NCBI GenBank assembly: GCA_937146645.1
Contig: CAKZRQ010000013.1
Location: forward strand, 248,001 to 312,000
Origin: an uncultured Cyclobacteriaceae bacterium
GTDB lineage: Bacteria; Bacteroidota; Bacteroidia; Cytophagales; Cyclobacteriaceae
Direction of reading: 5' to 3'
Length of the DNA: 64,000 nucleotides
Shown here: in pieces, positions 34,081 to 43,046 of the stretch
Position numbering within the stretch: the first letter of the stretch is position 1
Layout of the letters: each line of letters begins with the position of its first letter
The notes under the pieces: generated by a model
What the model saw: the letters and a program-made list of their open reading frames with translations, nothing else
Database searches by the model: none
Told to the model about the DNA's origin: nothing
Translations under genes and position numbers: made by a program

Positions 34081-35304
34081 TTACTTACCCTTCTCTCCGA
34101 TGGAAATCATGGCACACCTGAAACCAATAGCATTGGTGGCAGAGTCCTGATGCATAAATCTACGAGTTCCTGGAGATAGCCAATAAGCGACATCTTTCCA
34201 TGAACCTCCTTTATAAACTCTTAACTCATCTGTAAGTAAGGAAGTCTCATAGTTTTCAGCTTCGTCATATACTCCATCTTTCCTCAACGGGTTCAAGTCG
34301 TCAAAATCTTGATATGAAAGAGGACGATAAACATCATAAACCCACTCGTTCATGTTTCCAGCCATGTGATACAATCCAAAATCGTTTGGAGCCATATCAT
34401 AAACGTTGGTCGGAAGAATCTCGCCGTCATTTCTTTGATTACCGGAAATACCCGCATAATCACCTCGACCTCTTTTGAAGTTTGCAAGGAAGTCTCCCTG
34501 CTTACCTTTACGCTTCACATTATATGGGTTTCTTACACCTCTACCATCCCATGGGTAAATTCTTCCGTATTCCTGATTTTCTTCAAGATATTGAGTACCG
34601 ATCATAGCCTTAGCAGCGTATTCCCACTCGGATTCATTTGGTAATCTATAATCTGCTAAAGCGACACCTCTCTCGATAAGGAGATTTTTGCTCATCGCAG
34701 AATCTAGACCTCTTTCCTCTCTGATCAACTCCTGCACATAATCTGTTCTCCACTTTGCATATGCATTAGCTTGATTCCAGGTTACTCCTGCTACCGGATA
34801 GAAATTAAAACCAGGGAATCTGAAATAGTAGGACTGATAAAGATCATTGAATGACATGGCACCTGACCAAACATTTTCAGATGGCTCAAGCTTCAAAAGT
34901 GAATCAGTGCTAACTTTTTTCTTCATGTCGAAGAGATACTCACGGTAATCATTATTCGTGATTTCCGTCTCATCCATGTAGAAAGAAGCCACAGTGACTG
35001 TTCTTTCCTGATTATCACGGAAGGCCATGATATCCTCTTCCTGAGATCCAAGCACCGCTCTACCTCCCTGGATAAACTTTAAGTTTGGACCAGGAATTTG
35101 CTCGGCATTCTTTGCAACAAAGAATTGGGTAGAGTCTTCTTCGTCGAAGCTAAACTCAGCACCAGTTGTCGCACTTTTCTTACCAGGCTTGTTGGCGGTT
35201 CTACGTCCGTAACCAGGAGTTTTGTTACAAGAGGATAGGATAACTCCAAAAACAATTAGGAAGGAAGCCATCCACATGCTCAATGAGGTATTTCTCTGAC
35301 GCAT
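34081..35304 (-). CDS. gldJ: GldJ-like gliding motility lipoprotein (SUMF1/formylglycine-generating-like fold)
   Basis: A 407-residue lipoprotein with lipobox VILSSCNKTP (Cys26). The body is a SUMF1-type domain: FYMDETEITNNDYREYL near residue 110, FYPVAGVTWNQANAYAKW near 170, YRLPNESEWEYAAK near 215, NDFGLYHMAGNMNEWVYDVYRP near 310 and GFRCAM at the end. The insert ANFKRGRGDYAG resembles GldJ of Flavobacterium more than GldK. GldJ is needed for gliding and stabilises the motility/type IX machinery. It is probably not catalytic. No gldKLMN follows; a terminator comes directly after the stop. GldK remains a possible alternative name. Confidence 0.7.
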   Translation of the reverse strand: MRQRNTSLSMWMASFLIVFGVILSSCNKTPGYGRRTANKPGKKSATTGAEFSFDEEDSTQFFVAKNAEQIPGPNLKFIQGGRAVLGSQEEDIMAFRDNQERTVTVASFYMDETEITNNDYREYLFDMKKKVSTDSLLKLEPSENVWSGAMSFNDLYQSYYFRFPGFNFYPVAGVTWNQANAYAKWRTDYVQELIREERGLDSAMSKNLLIERGVALADYRLPNESEWEYAAKAMIGTQYLEENQEYGRIYPWDGRGVRNPYNVKRKGKQGDFLANFKRGRGDYAGISGNQRNDGEILPTNVYDMAPNDFGLYHMAGNMNEWVYDVYRPLSYQDFDDLNPLRKDGVYDEAENYETSLLTDELRVYKGGSWKDVAYWLSPGTRRFMHQDSATNAIGFRCAMISIGEKGK

Positions 35305-35461
35305 ATTATTATCGTGTTTTAATCAATTTTAATCCGCTAATATAATTCCATTAGGGAGCAGTTACAATACAATAATGCCTAGAGGCCGATTATGTTTTGG
35401 TTAAAAACCCCATAATAGCCCACTACAGACATTTATCATGGCGGAAACTGCAATATTTATG

Positions 35462-35488
35462 CCAGTAAAAAATTTAAAATTTTACTGG
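35462..35488. terminator. AT-rich hairpin spanning the mfd stop codon
   Basis: Perfect 9-bp inverted repeat CCAGTAAAA / TTTTACTGG with a 9-base loop. On the minus strand it begins at the last codon and stop of mfd (CAG TAA), so the stem includes the stop. It has a weak stem GC content, so terminator function is tentative. Confidence 0.4.
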
Positions 35489-38400
35489 TCAAACATCTCT
35501 TTTAATCGCTGATCCGCCTTAGAAATGGATGTTACTTCCCCAATGGTAAGGATCAAACGACTTTTATACTCTTTTATTTTGCAAAGCCTTGGAAGTGTTT
35601 GTGTGAATTTCATCACCTTTCCAAAAACTTCCGAGGCATAATAATCTGATTTACTGGAAGGAAGTAAATAGCATTTCATTTTTCCAGATTTTAAAACAAG
35701 CTTCTCGATTCCCAAACTTTCTGCTTTCCATCGTAACCGAACAGTTTCCATTAACTCTTCTACTGACTCAGGAATCGGACCAAATCTATCGTTCAGCATT
35801 TTTGAAAAATTGTTCAATCCTTCTTCATCCTTAATTCCATCGAGTTTGGCGTATAGTCCAAGCCTTTCGGAAATATTGCTGACGTAGTCTTCAGGGATCA
35901 AGAGTTCCATGTCTGTTTCAATCGTGCAGTCCTGAACAAGAACAGCGGTTTTTTCCTTTAGGTCGATCTCAAAGATCTCCGCGAATTCATTCTCTTTCAA
36001 CTCCTGAACGGCCTCATCAAGTATTTTATGGTACATCTCAAAGCCAAGGTCGGTTATGAATCCACTTTGCTCTGCACCGAGTAAATTACCCGCACCCCGA
36101 ATATCCAAATCTTTCATGGCCACTTTAAAGCCATCACCTAAATCAGAAAATTCTTCTAAAGTCTGAAGCCTTTTCCTAGCCTCTGCCGTAAGGCCCGACA
36201 TTGGATTGGTGAGTAGGTAACAAAATGCTTTTTTATTACTTCGACCCACCCTTCCGCGCATTTGATGCAGGTCACTCAAACCGAACATATGTGCACGATT
36301 GATGATAATGGTATTCGCATTTGGGATATCCAGACCAGATTCGATGATATTGGTAGATACTAATACATCGTATTCGTGATTAATGAAATCCACCATGATC
36401 CTTTCCAGCTTTCTTCCATCCATCTGCCCGTGGGCGCCTATTACTTTTGCATCAGGAACCAGCTTCATAATAAGGTTAGCGATGGTGTCTATCTCTCCTA
36501 CCCGGTTATGCACAAAGAAAACCTGACCGCCTCGACGAAGTTCATATGCGACAGCATCACGAATGACTTCCTCCTGAAAGGTATGAGTTTCAGTAGTTAC
36601 CGGTTGGCGATTAGGAGGGGGAGTCGCAATGACTGATAAATCTCTGGCTCCCATTAAGGAAAAATGTAGAGTTCTTGGAATCGGAGTGGCGGTTAGCGTA
36701 AGTACATCCACATCTACCCGTAGGTTTTTGAGCTGATCCTTTACTTTCACTCCGAATTTTTGCTCCTCATCAATAACCAAAAGACCTAAATCCCTAAACT
36801 GAATATCCTTATTGACAATCTTGTGCGTGCCAACGAGAATATCAATTTCTCCAGTTTTTACTTGCTCAACAATCTCCCGAATCTCCTTTGCGGTCCTGAA
36901 ACGATTGATATATTCGACCTTTAAAGGGAAACCATCAAGTCTTTCAGAGAAAGTCTGGTAATGCTGCATGGCCAAAATGGTTGTTGGGACTAAAACAGCC
37001 ACCTGCTTTCTATCATTCACAGCTTTGAATGCGGCACGAATCGCAACTTCAGTTTTTCCAAAACCTACGTCCCCACAAACCAATCGGTCCATTGGGTAGC
37101 TCTTTTCCATGTCAGATTTCACATCGAAAGTAGCCTGTGCCTGGTCAGGAGTATCTTCGTAAACAAAGGATGATTCCAACTCTACCTGCAAGACTGAATC
37201 CGGAGCATAGGGATAGCCTTTAGCAGAACGTCTTTTGGCATAAAGGGCGATTAGATCTTTAGCAATGTCCTTTACCTTTTTCTTAACTCTCGATTTTTTA
37301 TTGTCCCAATCCGGAGATCCCAATTTAGACATGGTTGGTAGTGTCCCTTCCTGCCCACTGAATTTTGAGATTTTGTGTAGTGAGTGAATATTGACATAAA
37401 GCAGGTCATCGTCCCGAAAGACTAATCTCACCGCCTCCTGCATTTTGTCATTTACTTTGACTTTTTCCAGTCCGGCAAATCGACCAACGCCATAATCAAC
37501 ATGAACAATGTAGTCGCCAGGATGTAGGGCCTTTAGCTCTTTAAGGGTCAGAGCTTTTGATTTACTTGCCTTCCTTCTTGATCGATATCTATGAAAACGC
37601 TCAAAAATCTGGTGGTCTGTATAGCAGGCGATTTTCAACTCTCGATCTTCAAACCCTTCTTTCAGTCCCATGAGTATGGTTCCCACCTGCAGAGTTGGGT
37701 CAAGTTCTTCGAAAATTCCCAGTAAGCGATTTATTTGCTTTTCATTTTCAGCGGTGATAATGGAAGTGAAACCTTTGTTTTCATTTTCACTCAGGTTTTC
37801 AACAAGCAGGTCAAAATTCTTATTGAATGCTGGCTGTGGTTTACTGTCCCATTCAAACTTTCGGCTATCTCTCAAGTAGAATTGTTTGCCAAATTCCACG
37901 ATTTTGAATCTGGATAATGCTTCTATGAAATCAGGGCTCTGATGAAACAGATCAATGGGCTTAGTAAGGAGCTTATCTGTTTTTGATCTCGCCACCATTT
38001 GCTCATGTGTGAGTTGAGCTTTGTGAAAACACTCATCGATGACATCCAGAGTCAGCTGGTAATCTTTGATCCAAACCTTGGTTTTTTCCGGAAGAAAATC
38101 CAGAAAAGACTGGCGAACCTCCTGAAGCAAAGTTGTTTGAACATTTGGGACCAGAGAAATATGATTAACATCCTTAACAGATAGCTGGGATTCAGGATCA
38201 AATGTCCTAATGCTCTCTACCTCTTTCCCAAATAGTTCGAGACGGTAAGGGTTTTCATGAGAGAAGGAAAAAACGTCCAAAATCCCACCCCGAATCGCAA
38301 ACTGCCCTGGCTCATAAACAAAGTCCGTCTTCTCAAAATCATAACTGGCCAGAACTTCAGAAATGAATTCCATGTCAATGGCCTCACCAACTCGTGCCAC

Positions 38401-38835
38401 TAGAGTATTTTCCTGAAGAGAGCGTTTATTGATTACCTTTTCATAAAGAGCCTCAGGATAGGTGACGATCAATTTATTTTCCAGATCTGGCAATACCACA
38501 CTTGAAAGCATTTCTGCCCTCATTAATACATTGGCATTATCTACCTTATCATATTGATATGGACGTTTGAAGCTGGTTGGAAAGACAAAATGCTCCTCTG
38601 ATTGAAGGAGGTTCTGAAGGTCAGTATTAAAATATGCCGCTTCTTCTTTGTCTTTTAGGATCACCAGATGGACGCCTCCCTTTTCTTCAAAATGGCTACT
38701 CACAAAGACAGCATCCAAACTCCCAGCTAAACCTCTTATTTGTAATTTTCCAACATCAGCATTCTGTATTTCGTGAGAGATACTCTGAAATAAGGGGTGG
38801 CTTTGATAAAGGCTTAAAAATGATTTCTGATCCAA
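35482..38835 (-). CDS. mfd: Transcription-repair coupling factor Mfd
   Basis: An ATP-dependent translocase of 1117 residues that removes stalled RNA polymerase and recruits UvrA. Domains in order: UvrB-like N-terminal modules (about 1-340, with VYEPGQFAIRGGILDVFSF), the RNA-polymerase-interaction domain (about 435-480, HPGDYIVHVDYGVGRFAGLEKV), the RecG-like motor with Walker A GDVGFGKTE near 588, DEEQ box VIDEEQKFGV near 690, and TATPIPRTL; then motif VI QMRGRVGRSNKKA; then the TRCF domain at the C-terminus. All motor motifs are intact. The length is slightly below the E. coli protein (1148), normal for the phylum. Confidence 0.97.
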   Translation of the reverse strand: MDQKSFLSLYQSHPLFQSISHEIQNADVGKLQIRGLAGSLDAVFVSSHFEEKGGVHLVILKDKEEAAYFNTDLQNLLQSEEHFVFPTSFKRPYQYDKVDNANVLMRAEMLSSVVLPDLENKLIVTYPEALYEKVINKRSLQENTLVARVGEAIDMEFISEVLASYDFEKTDFVYEPGQFAIRGGILDVFSFSHENPYRLELFGKEVESIRTFDPESQLSVKDVNHISLVPNVQTTLLQEVRQSFLDFLPEKTKVWIKDYQLTLDVIDECFHKAQLTHEQMVARSKTDKLLTKPIDLFHQSPDFIEALSRFKIVEFGKQFYLRDSRKFEWDSKPQPAFNKNFDLLVENLSENENKGFTSIITAENEKQINRLLGIFEELDPTLQVGTILMGLKEGFEDRELKIACYTDHQIFERFHRYRSRRKASKSKALTLKELKALHPGDYIVHVDYGVGRFAGLEKVKVNDKMQEAVRLVFRDDDLLYVNIHSLHKISKFSGQEGTLPTMSKLGSPDWDNKKSRVKKKVKDIAKDLIALYAKRRSAKGYPYAPDSVLQVELESSFVYEDTPDQAQATFDVKSDMEKSYPMDRLVCGDVGFGKTEVAIRAAFKAVNDRKQVAVLVPTTILAMQHYQTFSERLDGFPLKVEYINRFRTAKEIREIVEQVKTGEIDILVGTHKIVNKDIQFRDLGLLVIDEEQKFGVKVKDQLKNLRVDVDVLTLTATPIPRTLHFSLMGARDLSVIATPPPNRQPVTTETHTFQEEVIRDAVAYELRRGGQVFFVHNRVGEIDTIANLIMKLVPDAKVIGAHGQMDGRKLERIMVDFINHEYDVLVSTNIIESGLDIPNANTIIINRAHMFGLSDLHQMRGRVGRSNKKAFCYLLTNPMSGLTAEARKRLQTLEEFSDLGDGFKVAMKDLDIRGAGNLLGAEQSGFITDLGFEMYHKILDEAVQELKENEFAEIFEIDLKEKTAVLVQDCTIETDMELLIPEDYVSNISERLGLYAKLDGIKDEEGLNNFSKMLNDRFGPIPESVEELMETVRLRWKAESLGIEKLVLKSGKMKCYLLPSSKSDYYASEVFGKVMKFTQTLPRLCKIKEYKSRLILTIGEVTSISKADQRLKEMFDQ

Positions 38836-38953
38836 TGCGGTGTGGTTCTAGGGCTATAGCAGCGCAAATTTAGTGCTTTCCTGAATTAAGAGGAAGCCTT
38901 TCTCGAATCCATAAAATTTTGAACCTAAGGCTTACTAAAATGTTTAGTTCTAG

Positions 38954-39568
38954 ATGGTGGAGAATCAGGAGAAATTAGGTTGGTTTCAGCGTATAGAGAG
39001 GCTGCATCCTTACGAGACATTGCTGTACTTAGGCATGTTTGGGAGTGGGCTCATTTTCTTGTTTTTGACAGTTGCGTTTCTGGTTTCTGGGACGAATCAA
39101 TTGGCAGGGTTTAACGGCCACATTCCTTTTTCATTTCTTGCCTCTACATTTTTACTTGTAGTCAGCGGTTATTCAGCGACGAAAATGAGACTTTATTATC
39201 AGGAAGAGAGAATTGATAAGCTACAGGGGTCATTGCTTGTAACCTTGGTTTTAGGTTTGATTTTTACTCTTCTTCAGTTTTTAGGCTGGCAAGAGTTGAC
39301 TAGAATGGGGATTGATTTTCAAGGAATTCCATCCGGAAGCTTTCTTTATGTCCTTTCAGGAATTCATGTTTTTCACTTACTGGGAGCTATCATATTTGCG
39401 ATTATCCTCTGGGCACAGCTAAAGAAAAAGCAGAGCGATCAGGTAGAAAGTCTTATGTTGGTTGTGAATCCATATGAGAAAATGCGTATCAGACTTTTTA
39501 CCGTCTATTGGAGGTTTATGGATGCCATATGGTTGATTTTGTTCATGTTGTTCGTAATTAGTTTTTAA
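38954..39568 (+). CDS. Orphan heme-copper oxidase subunit III-like protein
   Basis: A 204-residue membrane protein with five hydrophobic helices (about 28-48, 62-80, 94-112, 130-152, 178-202). The pattern matches cytochrome c oxidase subunit III: GWQELTRMG after helix 3, SGIHVFHLLGAIIFAI in helix 4, and RLFTVYWRFMDAIWLILFMLF at the end, corresponding to the HFVDxVW motif. No subunit I or II genes lie nearby, so it may assemble with an oxidase encoded elsewhere. It is followed 4 bases later by an SRPBCC-like gene, suggesting a two-gene unit. The role in proton uptake is inferred from family only. Confidence 0.85.
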   Translation: MVENQEKLGWFQRIERLHPYETLLYLGMFGSGLIFLFLTVAFLVSGTNQLAGFNGHIPFSFLASTFLLVVSGYSATKMRLYYQEERIDKLQGSLLVTLVLGLIFTLLQFLGWQELTRMGIDFQGIPSGSFLYVLSGIHVFHLLGAIIFAIILWAQLKKKQSDQVESLMLVVNPYEKMRIRLFTVYWRFMDAIWLILFMLFVISF

Positions 39569-39572
39569 TCTG

Positions 39573-40013
39573 ATGAAACTAACTATCGAGACATCAGTGG
39601 AACAGGATTATCTTTCGGTAAAAGAAGGGTTTAATAAGTCCTTATTTACAAAACTCAGTCCTCCATTTCCTCCTGTGAAGCTTTTAAGATTTGATGGCTC
39701 AGCCAAAGGAGATATCGTGTCCCTTGAGCTCAATTTCATTTTCTTTAAGCAAAAGTGGACTAGCGAGATTACGGATGATCAGACCGATGATAAGGAGTTT
39801 TATTTCATCGATAAGGGAGTGGAGTTACCATTTTTCTTATCGAAATGGACCCATAAACATAGAATAGTAAAATCTGGTAGTGGCTCAGTAATTAAGGATG
39901 AAATTGAATATGAATCTCCCTTTTTTTTACTCACCTGGCTCCTTTATCCAGCTATGCTAGGACAGTTTGCTTACAGGAAACCGATTTATAAAAAGATTTT
40001 CAAGCTGAGTTAA
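39573..40013 (+). CDS. SRPBCC-like ligand-binding protein
   Basis: A 146-residue soluble protein without a signal peptide. Long beta-strands with a C-terminal helix (SLELNFIFFKQKWTSEIT, THKHRIVKSGSGSVIKDEIEYES) give the START/SRPBCC-like pattern, where a cavity binds lipids or small ligands. The hydrophobic end PFFLLTWLLYPAMLGQFAYRK could contact a membrane. No family-specific motif is certain. It starts 4 bases after the subunit III-like gene. The stop abuts that of the convergent Fur-family gene (TAATCA at 40011-40016). Confidence 0.6.
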   Translation: MKLTIETSVEQDYLSVKEGFNKSLFTKLSPPFPPVKLLRFDGSAKGDIVSLELNFIFFKQKWTSEITDDQTDDKEFYFIDKGVELPFFLSKWTHKHRIVKSGSGSVIKDEIEYESPFFLLTWLLYPAMLGQFAYRKPIYKKIFKLS

Positions 40014-40487
40014 TCAGGCCGATTCAGGCAGGTTTTCGCAATTCGGTATGGTGCATGTTCCGTAAAGAACCAATGAGTGACTACTGATAGCTGATCCGAA
40101 TTCTTTACCCACTATTTCTTTAATCTCTTTTATTTTTGGATCTGAGAATTCCCGGATTTTTCTACACTGATTACACACATGGTGGTCATGGTGTTTGTAG
40201 GTCAAGGCTTGCTCATAGAGGGCCACTTTGTCTTTGAATTGATGCTTTACAGCTAGACCGCTTTCTACTAGTAAATCAAGAGTGTTGTAAATAGTTGCCC
40301 GACTTATGGTACTACCTGCATTTCTCATAGAAAGAAATAAACCTTCCACATCCATGTGCTCATCTTCAGGCAGAGCATATAGTTCTTCAAGCACGGAGAA
40401 GCGTTCTGGAGTTTTACGACTTCCATGCTTAAGAAGATAATCTTCAAAAATTCTTTTTGCCTTTTCTAAGATTTCTGGATTGGACAC
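40014..40487 (-). CDS. Fur-family metalloregulator
   Basis: A 157-residue repressor with the N-terminal winged helix (KTPERFSVLEELYAL, ISRATIYNTLDLLVESGL) and C-terminal dimerisation domain. Metal-binding features: HHDHHVCNQCRKIREF near residue 93, with the structural CxxC, and a second pair in GTCTIPNC near 145. The HSLVLYG segment matches Fur more than PerR, but iron, manganese or peroxide response cannot be settled from sequence. It is divergently arranged to the retropepsin gene. An AT-rich region (40565-40590) in between could hold an operator, not assigned. Confidence 0.9.
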   Translation of the reverse strand: MSNPEILEKAKRIFEDYLLKHGSRKTPERFSVLEELYALPEDEHMDVEGLFLSMRNAGSTISRATIYNTLDLLVESGLAVKHQFKDKVALYEQALTYKHHDHHVCNQCRKIREFSDPKIKEIKEIVGKEFGSAISSHSLVLYGTCTIPNCENLPESA

Positions 40488-40690
40488 GTCTTATCCCTGT
40501 TAAGTACCTTTAAAGATGGCGGTTTTTAGGGCCAACATCAACCTGAATGCCTTATGGACAAGTAATTTGATTTTATTCTAATTAAAAACAGGAAAGGTCA
40601 TTGGGAACAAGCAAGGCTTTTGAGTCGTTTATTAAATGCCTAAGATTCTTTTTTAGTATACTTATTATCATCGCCCATTCACTATCATTT

Positions 40691-41947
40691 ATGACTAGGA
40701 AAGTCATTTTCAGTGTAGTTTTAGTATTGTACTCTTGTGCACAGCTGGCAGCACAAGTTCCTGGGTTTTTCATGAAGGATGATTCCAAAAAGAAGGTGAC
40801 TATACCTTTTTATTCCTCTAATAGTCTAATCATCGTACCAGTCTCAGTAAACGGGAATACACCGGTAAATTTCATGATAGATACGGGTGTTCGGGCGAAT
40901 ATTCTCTTCAGTAAAAGTCTTGGTGATGCTATGGGCTTAGAATATAGCCGAAAGATAGATCTTGTTGGCGCTGATGGGTCAGCAACTTTAGGTGCTTTCG
41001 TTTCACCTGTTAATAATTTCGATTTGGGTCCTGTGGAAGGAAGGCTTCAGAGCTTGTTAGTTTTAGAAGAGGATTTTTTAGAAATAGAGGCTGTAATCGG
41101 AACTCCTGTGTATGGAATCCTGGGTTATGAGTTCTTTAAGTACAATCCTATCCGAATCAATTATGATGATAGCAAGCTTGATTTCTTCAGGGAGAATGGA
41201 TTAAAGTGGAGGCCTCCTTTCTATCATAAGTTCGATTTGACCGTTGAGGATAATAAGCCTTATATAAATGCTAAAGTCCGCCAAGAAAATGGAAAAACTA
41301 TAGACACTAAACTGCTGGTAGATACTGGTGCAAATCATGGACTCCTTTTAAACATGGAAACCAGTGATGAAATTGAACTACCTGAACGTACCATAGAATC
41401 CGAACTAGGGCAGTCCCTTGGGGGAGTTTTATACGGGTACATTGGAAGGGTAGATAGGGTAAAACTATCGGGCTTAAAAATGGATAATGTGCTGACCTCT
41501 TATCCAGAAGAGAATGAATTCAGCTTCGTAATTAAAGATTCTGGGCGTCAAGGAAGCTTGGGAGCTGAGATATTTGGCAGGAGCCGTTTGATTATTGATT
41601 ATCCTAGAGGAAGGATGTTCATGAAAAAAGGCAGGGATTTTTACTCACCTTTTGAATTCGATATGAGCGGAATTTTTGTTAAGAAAATTAACTCTTACGA
41701 TAATCGATTCTATGTCGGACAGGTTCGAGAAAATTCCCCCGCAGAACAAATGGGCATTGAAGCAAATGATGAAATAATGGCTATTAATAAGATCCCAACA
41801 TTCATCTGGGAACTCCCAGAAGTGATAAAGCTCTTCCGGTCCGAAGAAGGAAAAGAAATAGAACTAGAGCTGAGAAGGTACAGGAATAACGACTTGAATG
41901 ATTATGAAGACTATACGACAATCATCAGGTTAAGGAAACAAATTTGA
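40691..41947 (+). CDS. Exported retropepsin-like aspartyl protease with PDZ domain
   Basis: A 418-residue exported protein from the ATG at 40691, with a signal peptide ending LAAQ. Two aspartyl-protease half-sites are present: NFMIDTGVRANILFSKSL near residue 60 and TKLLVDTGANHGLLL near 213. A C-terminal PDZ domain (about 320-400) has FYVGQVRENSPAEQMGIEANDEIMAI. Both catalytic DTG motifs sit in one chain, unlike viral retropepsins that dimerise. Such proteins occur in Bacteroidota; substrates are unknown. An earlier in-frame codon at 40601 adds 30 residues before the signal peptide and is less likely. Confidence 0.88.
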   Translation: MTRKVIFSVVLVLYSCAQLAAQVPGFFMKDDSKKKVTIPFYSSNSLIIVPVSVNGNTPVNFMIDTGVRANILFSKSLGDAMGLEYSRKIDLVGADGSATLGAFVSPVNNFDLGPVEGRLQSLLVLEEDFLEIEAVIGTPVYGILGYEFFKYNPIRINYDDSKLDFFRENGLKWRPPFYHKFDLTVEDNKPYINAKVRQENGKTIDTKLLVDTGANHGLLLNMETSDEIELPERTIESELGQSLGGVLYGYIGRVDRVKLSGLKMDNVLTSYPEENEFSFVIKDSGRQGSLGAEIFGRSRLIIDYPRGRMFMKKGRDFYSPFEFDMSGIFVKKINSYDNRFYVGQVRENSPAEQMGIEANDEIMAINKIPTFIWELPEVIKLFRSEEGKEIELELRRYRNNDLNDYEDYTTIIRLRKQI

Positions 41948-42015
41948 TTAAGAAAAAAGGGTACTTTTGAGCCAGTGTTTAAAAGCACCAAAGTAAAATT
42001 TAACCAACACAAGTG

Positions 42016-42606
42016 ATGAAGAAATTATTGATCCCAGGGATTATCCTGGTAGTTTTAGCGATTTTCTTATACTCCTCTTTTACAGGAACTTATAATGACT
42101 TAGTCCGAATGGATGAGGGCGTTGGAGGACAATGGGCTGAGGTTGAAACTCAATATCAAAGGAGAGCCGATTTAATCCCGAACCTGGTAAACACAGTTAA
42201 AGGGTACGCAGATTTTGAGCAAGAAACTCTTACTGGGGTTATTGAAGCTCGAGCTAAGGCTACTTCGGTTACCATTGATCCTACTAATCTCAATGAGAGT
42301 AATATCGCCCAATTCCAGCAAGCCCAGGATGAACTTTCTGGTGCTTTGAGTAGGCTTTTAGTATCAGTAGAACGATATCCCGATTTAAAAGCGAACCAAA
42401 ACTTTCTGGAACTTCAGGCTCAACTGGAGGGAACTGAAAATAGGATTGCTGTCGCCAGAAGGAATTTCAACAATTCTGTAGTGGAGTATAATACCTACCT
42501 GAGAACCTTCCCAAATAACCTCTATGCCGGATTCTTTGATTTTGAGCGTAAAGGAACCTTTGAAGCAGCTGCTGGAGCTGAAAATGCACCAAGTGTACAG
42601 TTCTAA
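42016..42606 (+). CDS. lemA: LemA family protein
   Basis: A 196-residue protein with an N-terminal membrane anchor (about residues 2-21) and the LemA helical domain: YNDLVRMDEGVGGQWAEVETQYQRR, RADLIPNLVNTVKGY, and the end VEYNTYLRTFPNNLYAGFFDF, diagnostic of the family. The domain faces the periplasm. LemA genes are usually followed by TPM-domain genes, as here (2 bases to the next). The biochemical role is unclear. The ATG at 42016 is preferred over the GTG at 42013. Confidence 0.95.
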   Translation: MKKLLIPGIILVVLAIFLYSSFTGTYNDLVRMDEGVGGQWAEVETQYQRRADLIPNLVNTVKGYADFEQETLTGVIEARAKATSVTIDPTNLNESNIAQFQQAQDELSGALSRLLVSVERYPDLKANQNFLELQAQLEGTENRIAVARRNFNNSVVEYNTYLRTFPNNLYAGFFDFERKGTFEAAAGAENAPSVQF

Positions 42607-42608
42607 AA

Positions 42609-43046
42609 ATGGCTGAAAAATTATTTTCTTCAGATGATCGAGAGAGGATCATTGAGGCTATAAAGGAGGCCGAATTAAAAACCTCCGGTGAAATCCAAGT
42701 TCACATAGAAAGCCATGCACGAGGAGATCTCATGGATCGGGCGGCTGAAATCTTTGAGATGCTCAAAATGTATCAAACCAAAGACAGGAACGGAGTGCTT
42801 TTTTATCTCGCAGTTGAGGATCATAAGTTTGCTATTCTGGGCGATGGTGGCATCAATGCAGTGGTTCCAGACGATTTCTGGGAACAAATCAAAGAAACGA
42901 TGCTGGGCTTGTTCAAAGAGGGCAAATTCACAGACGGTTTACAAAAGGGAATAAGTATGGCAGGAGAGCAACTTCAAGCACACTTCCCTTATGATGAGGA
43001 TACGGATATAAATGAATTGCCAGATGAGATTTCTTTTGGGGATTAA
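42609..43046 (+). CDS. TPM-domain protein, soluble form
   Basis: A 145-residue protein without a signal peptide or membrane helix, containing one TPM domain: IIEAIKEAELKTSGEIQVHIE, DRNGVLFYLAVEDHKFAILGD and FTDGLQKGISMAGEQL. TPM proteins of this kind accompany LemA. The position of the missing signal suggests a cytoplasmic or membrane-peripheral role. It overlaps the next TPM gene by 35 bases, so its tail and the next signal peptide are encoded in different frames of the same DNA. Confidence 0.88.
   Translation: MAEKLFSSDDRERIIEAIKEAELKTSGEIQVHIESHARGDLMDRAAEIFEMLKMYQTKDRNGVLFYLAVEDHKFAILGDGGINAVVPDDFWEQIKETMLGLFKEGKFTDGLQKGISMAGEQLQAHFPYDEDTDINELPDEISFGD

Noticed and set aside
38893-38933. 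Inverted AAGCCTT / AAGGCTT between mfd and the subunit III-like gene
   Set aside because: Loop of about 27 bases, AT-rich and without a functional context.
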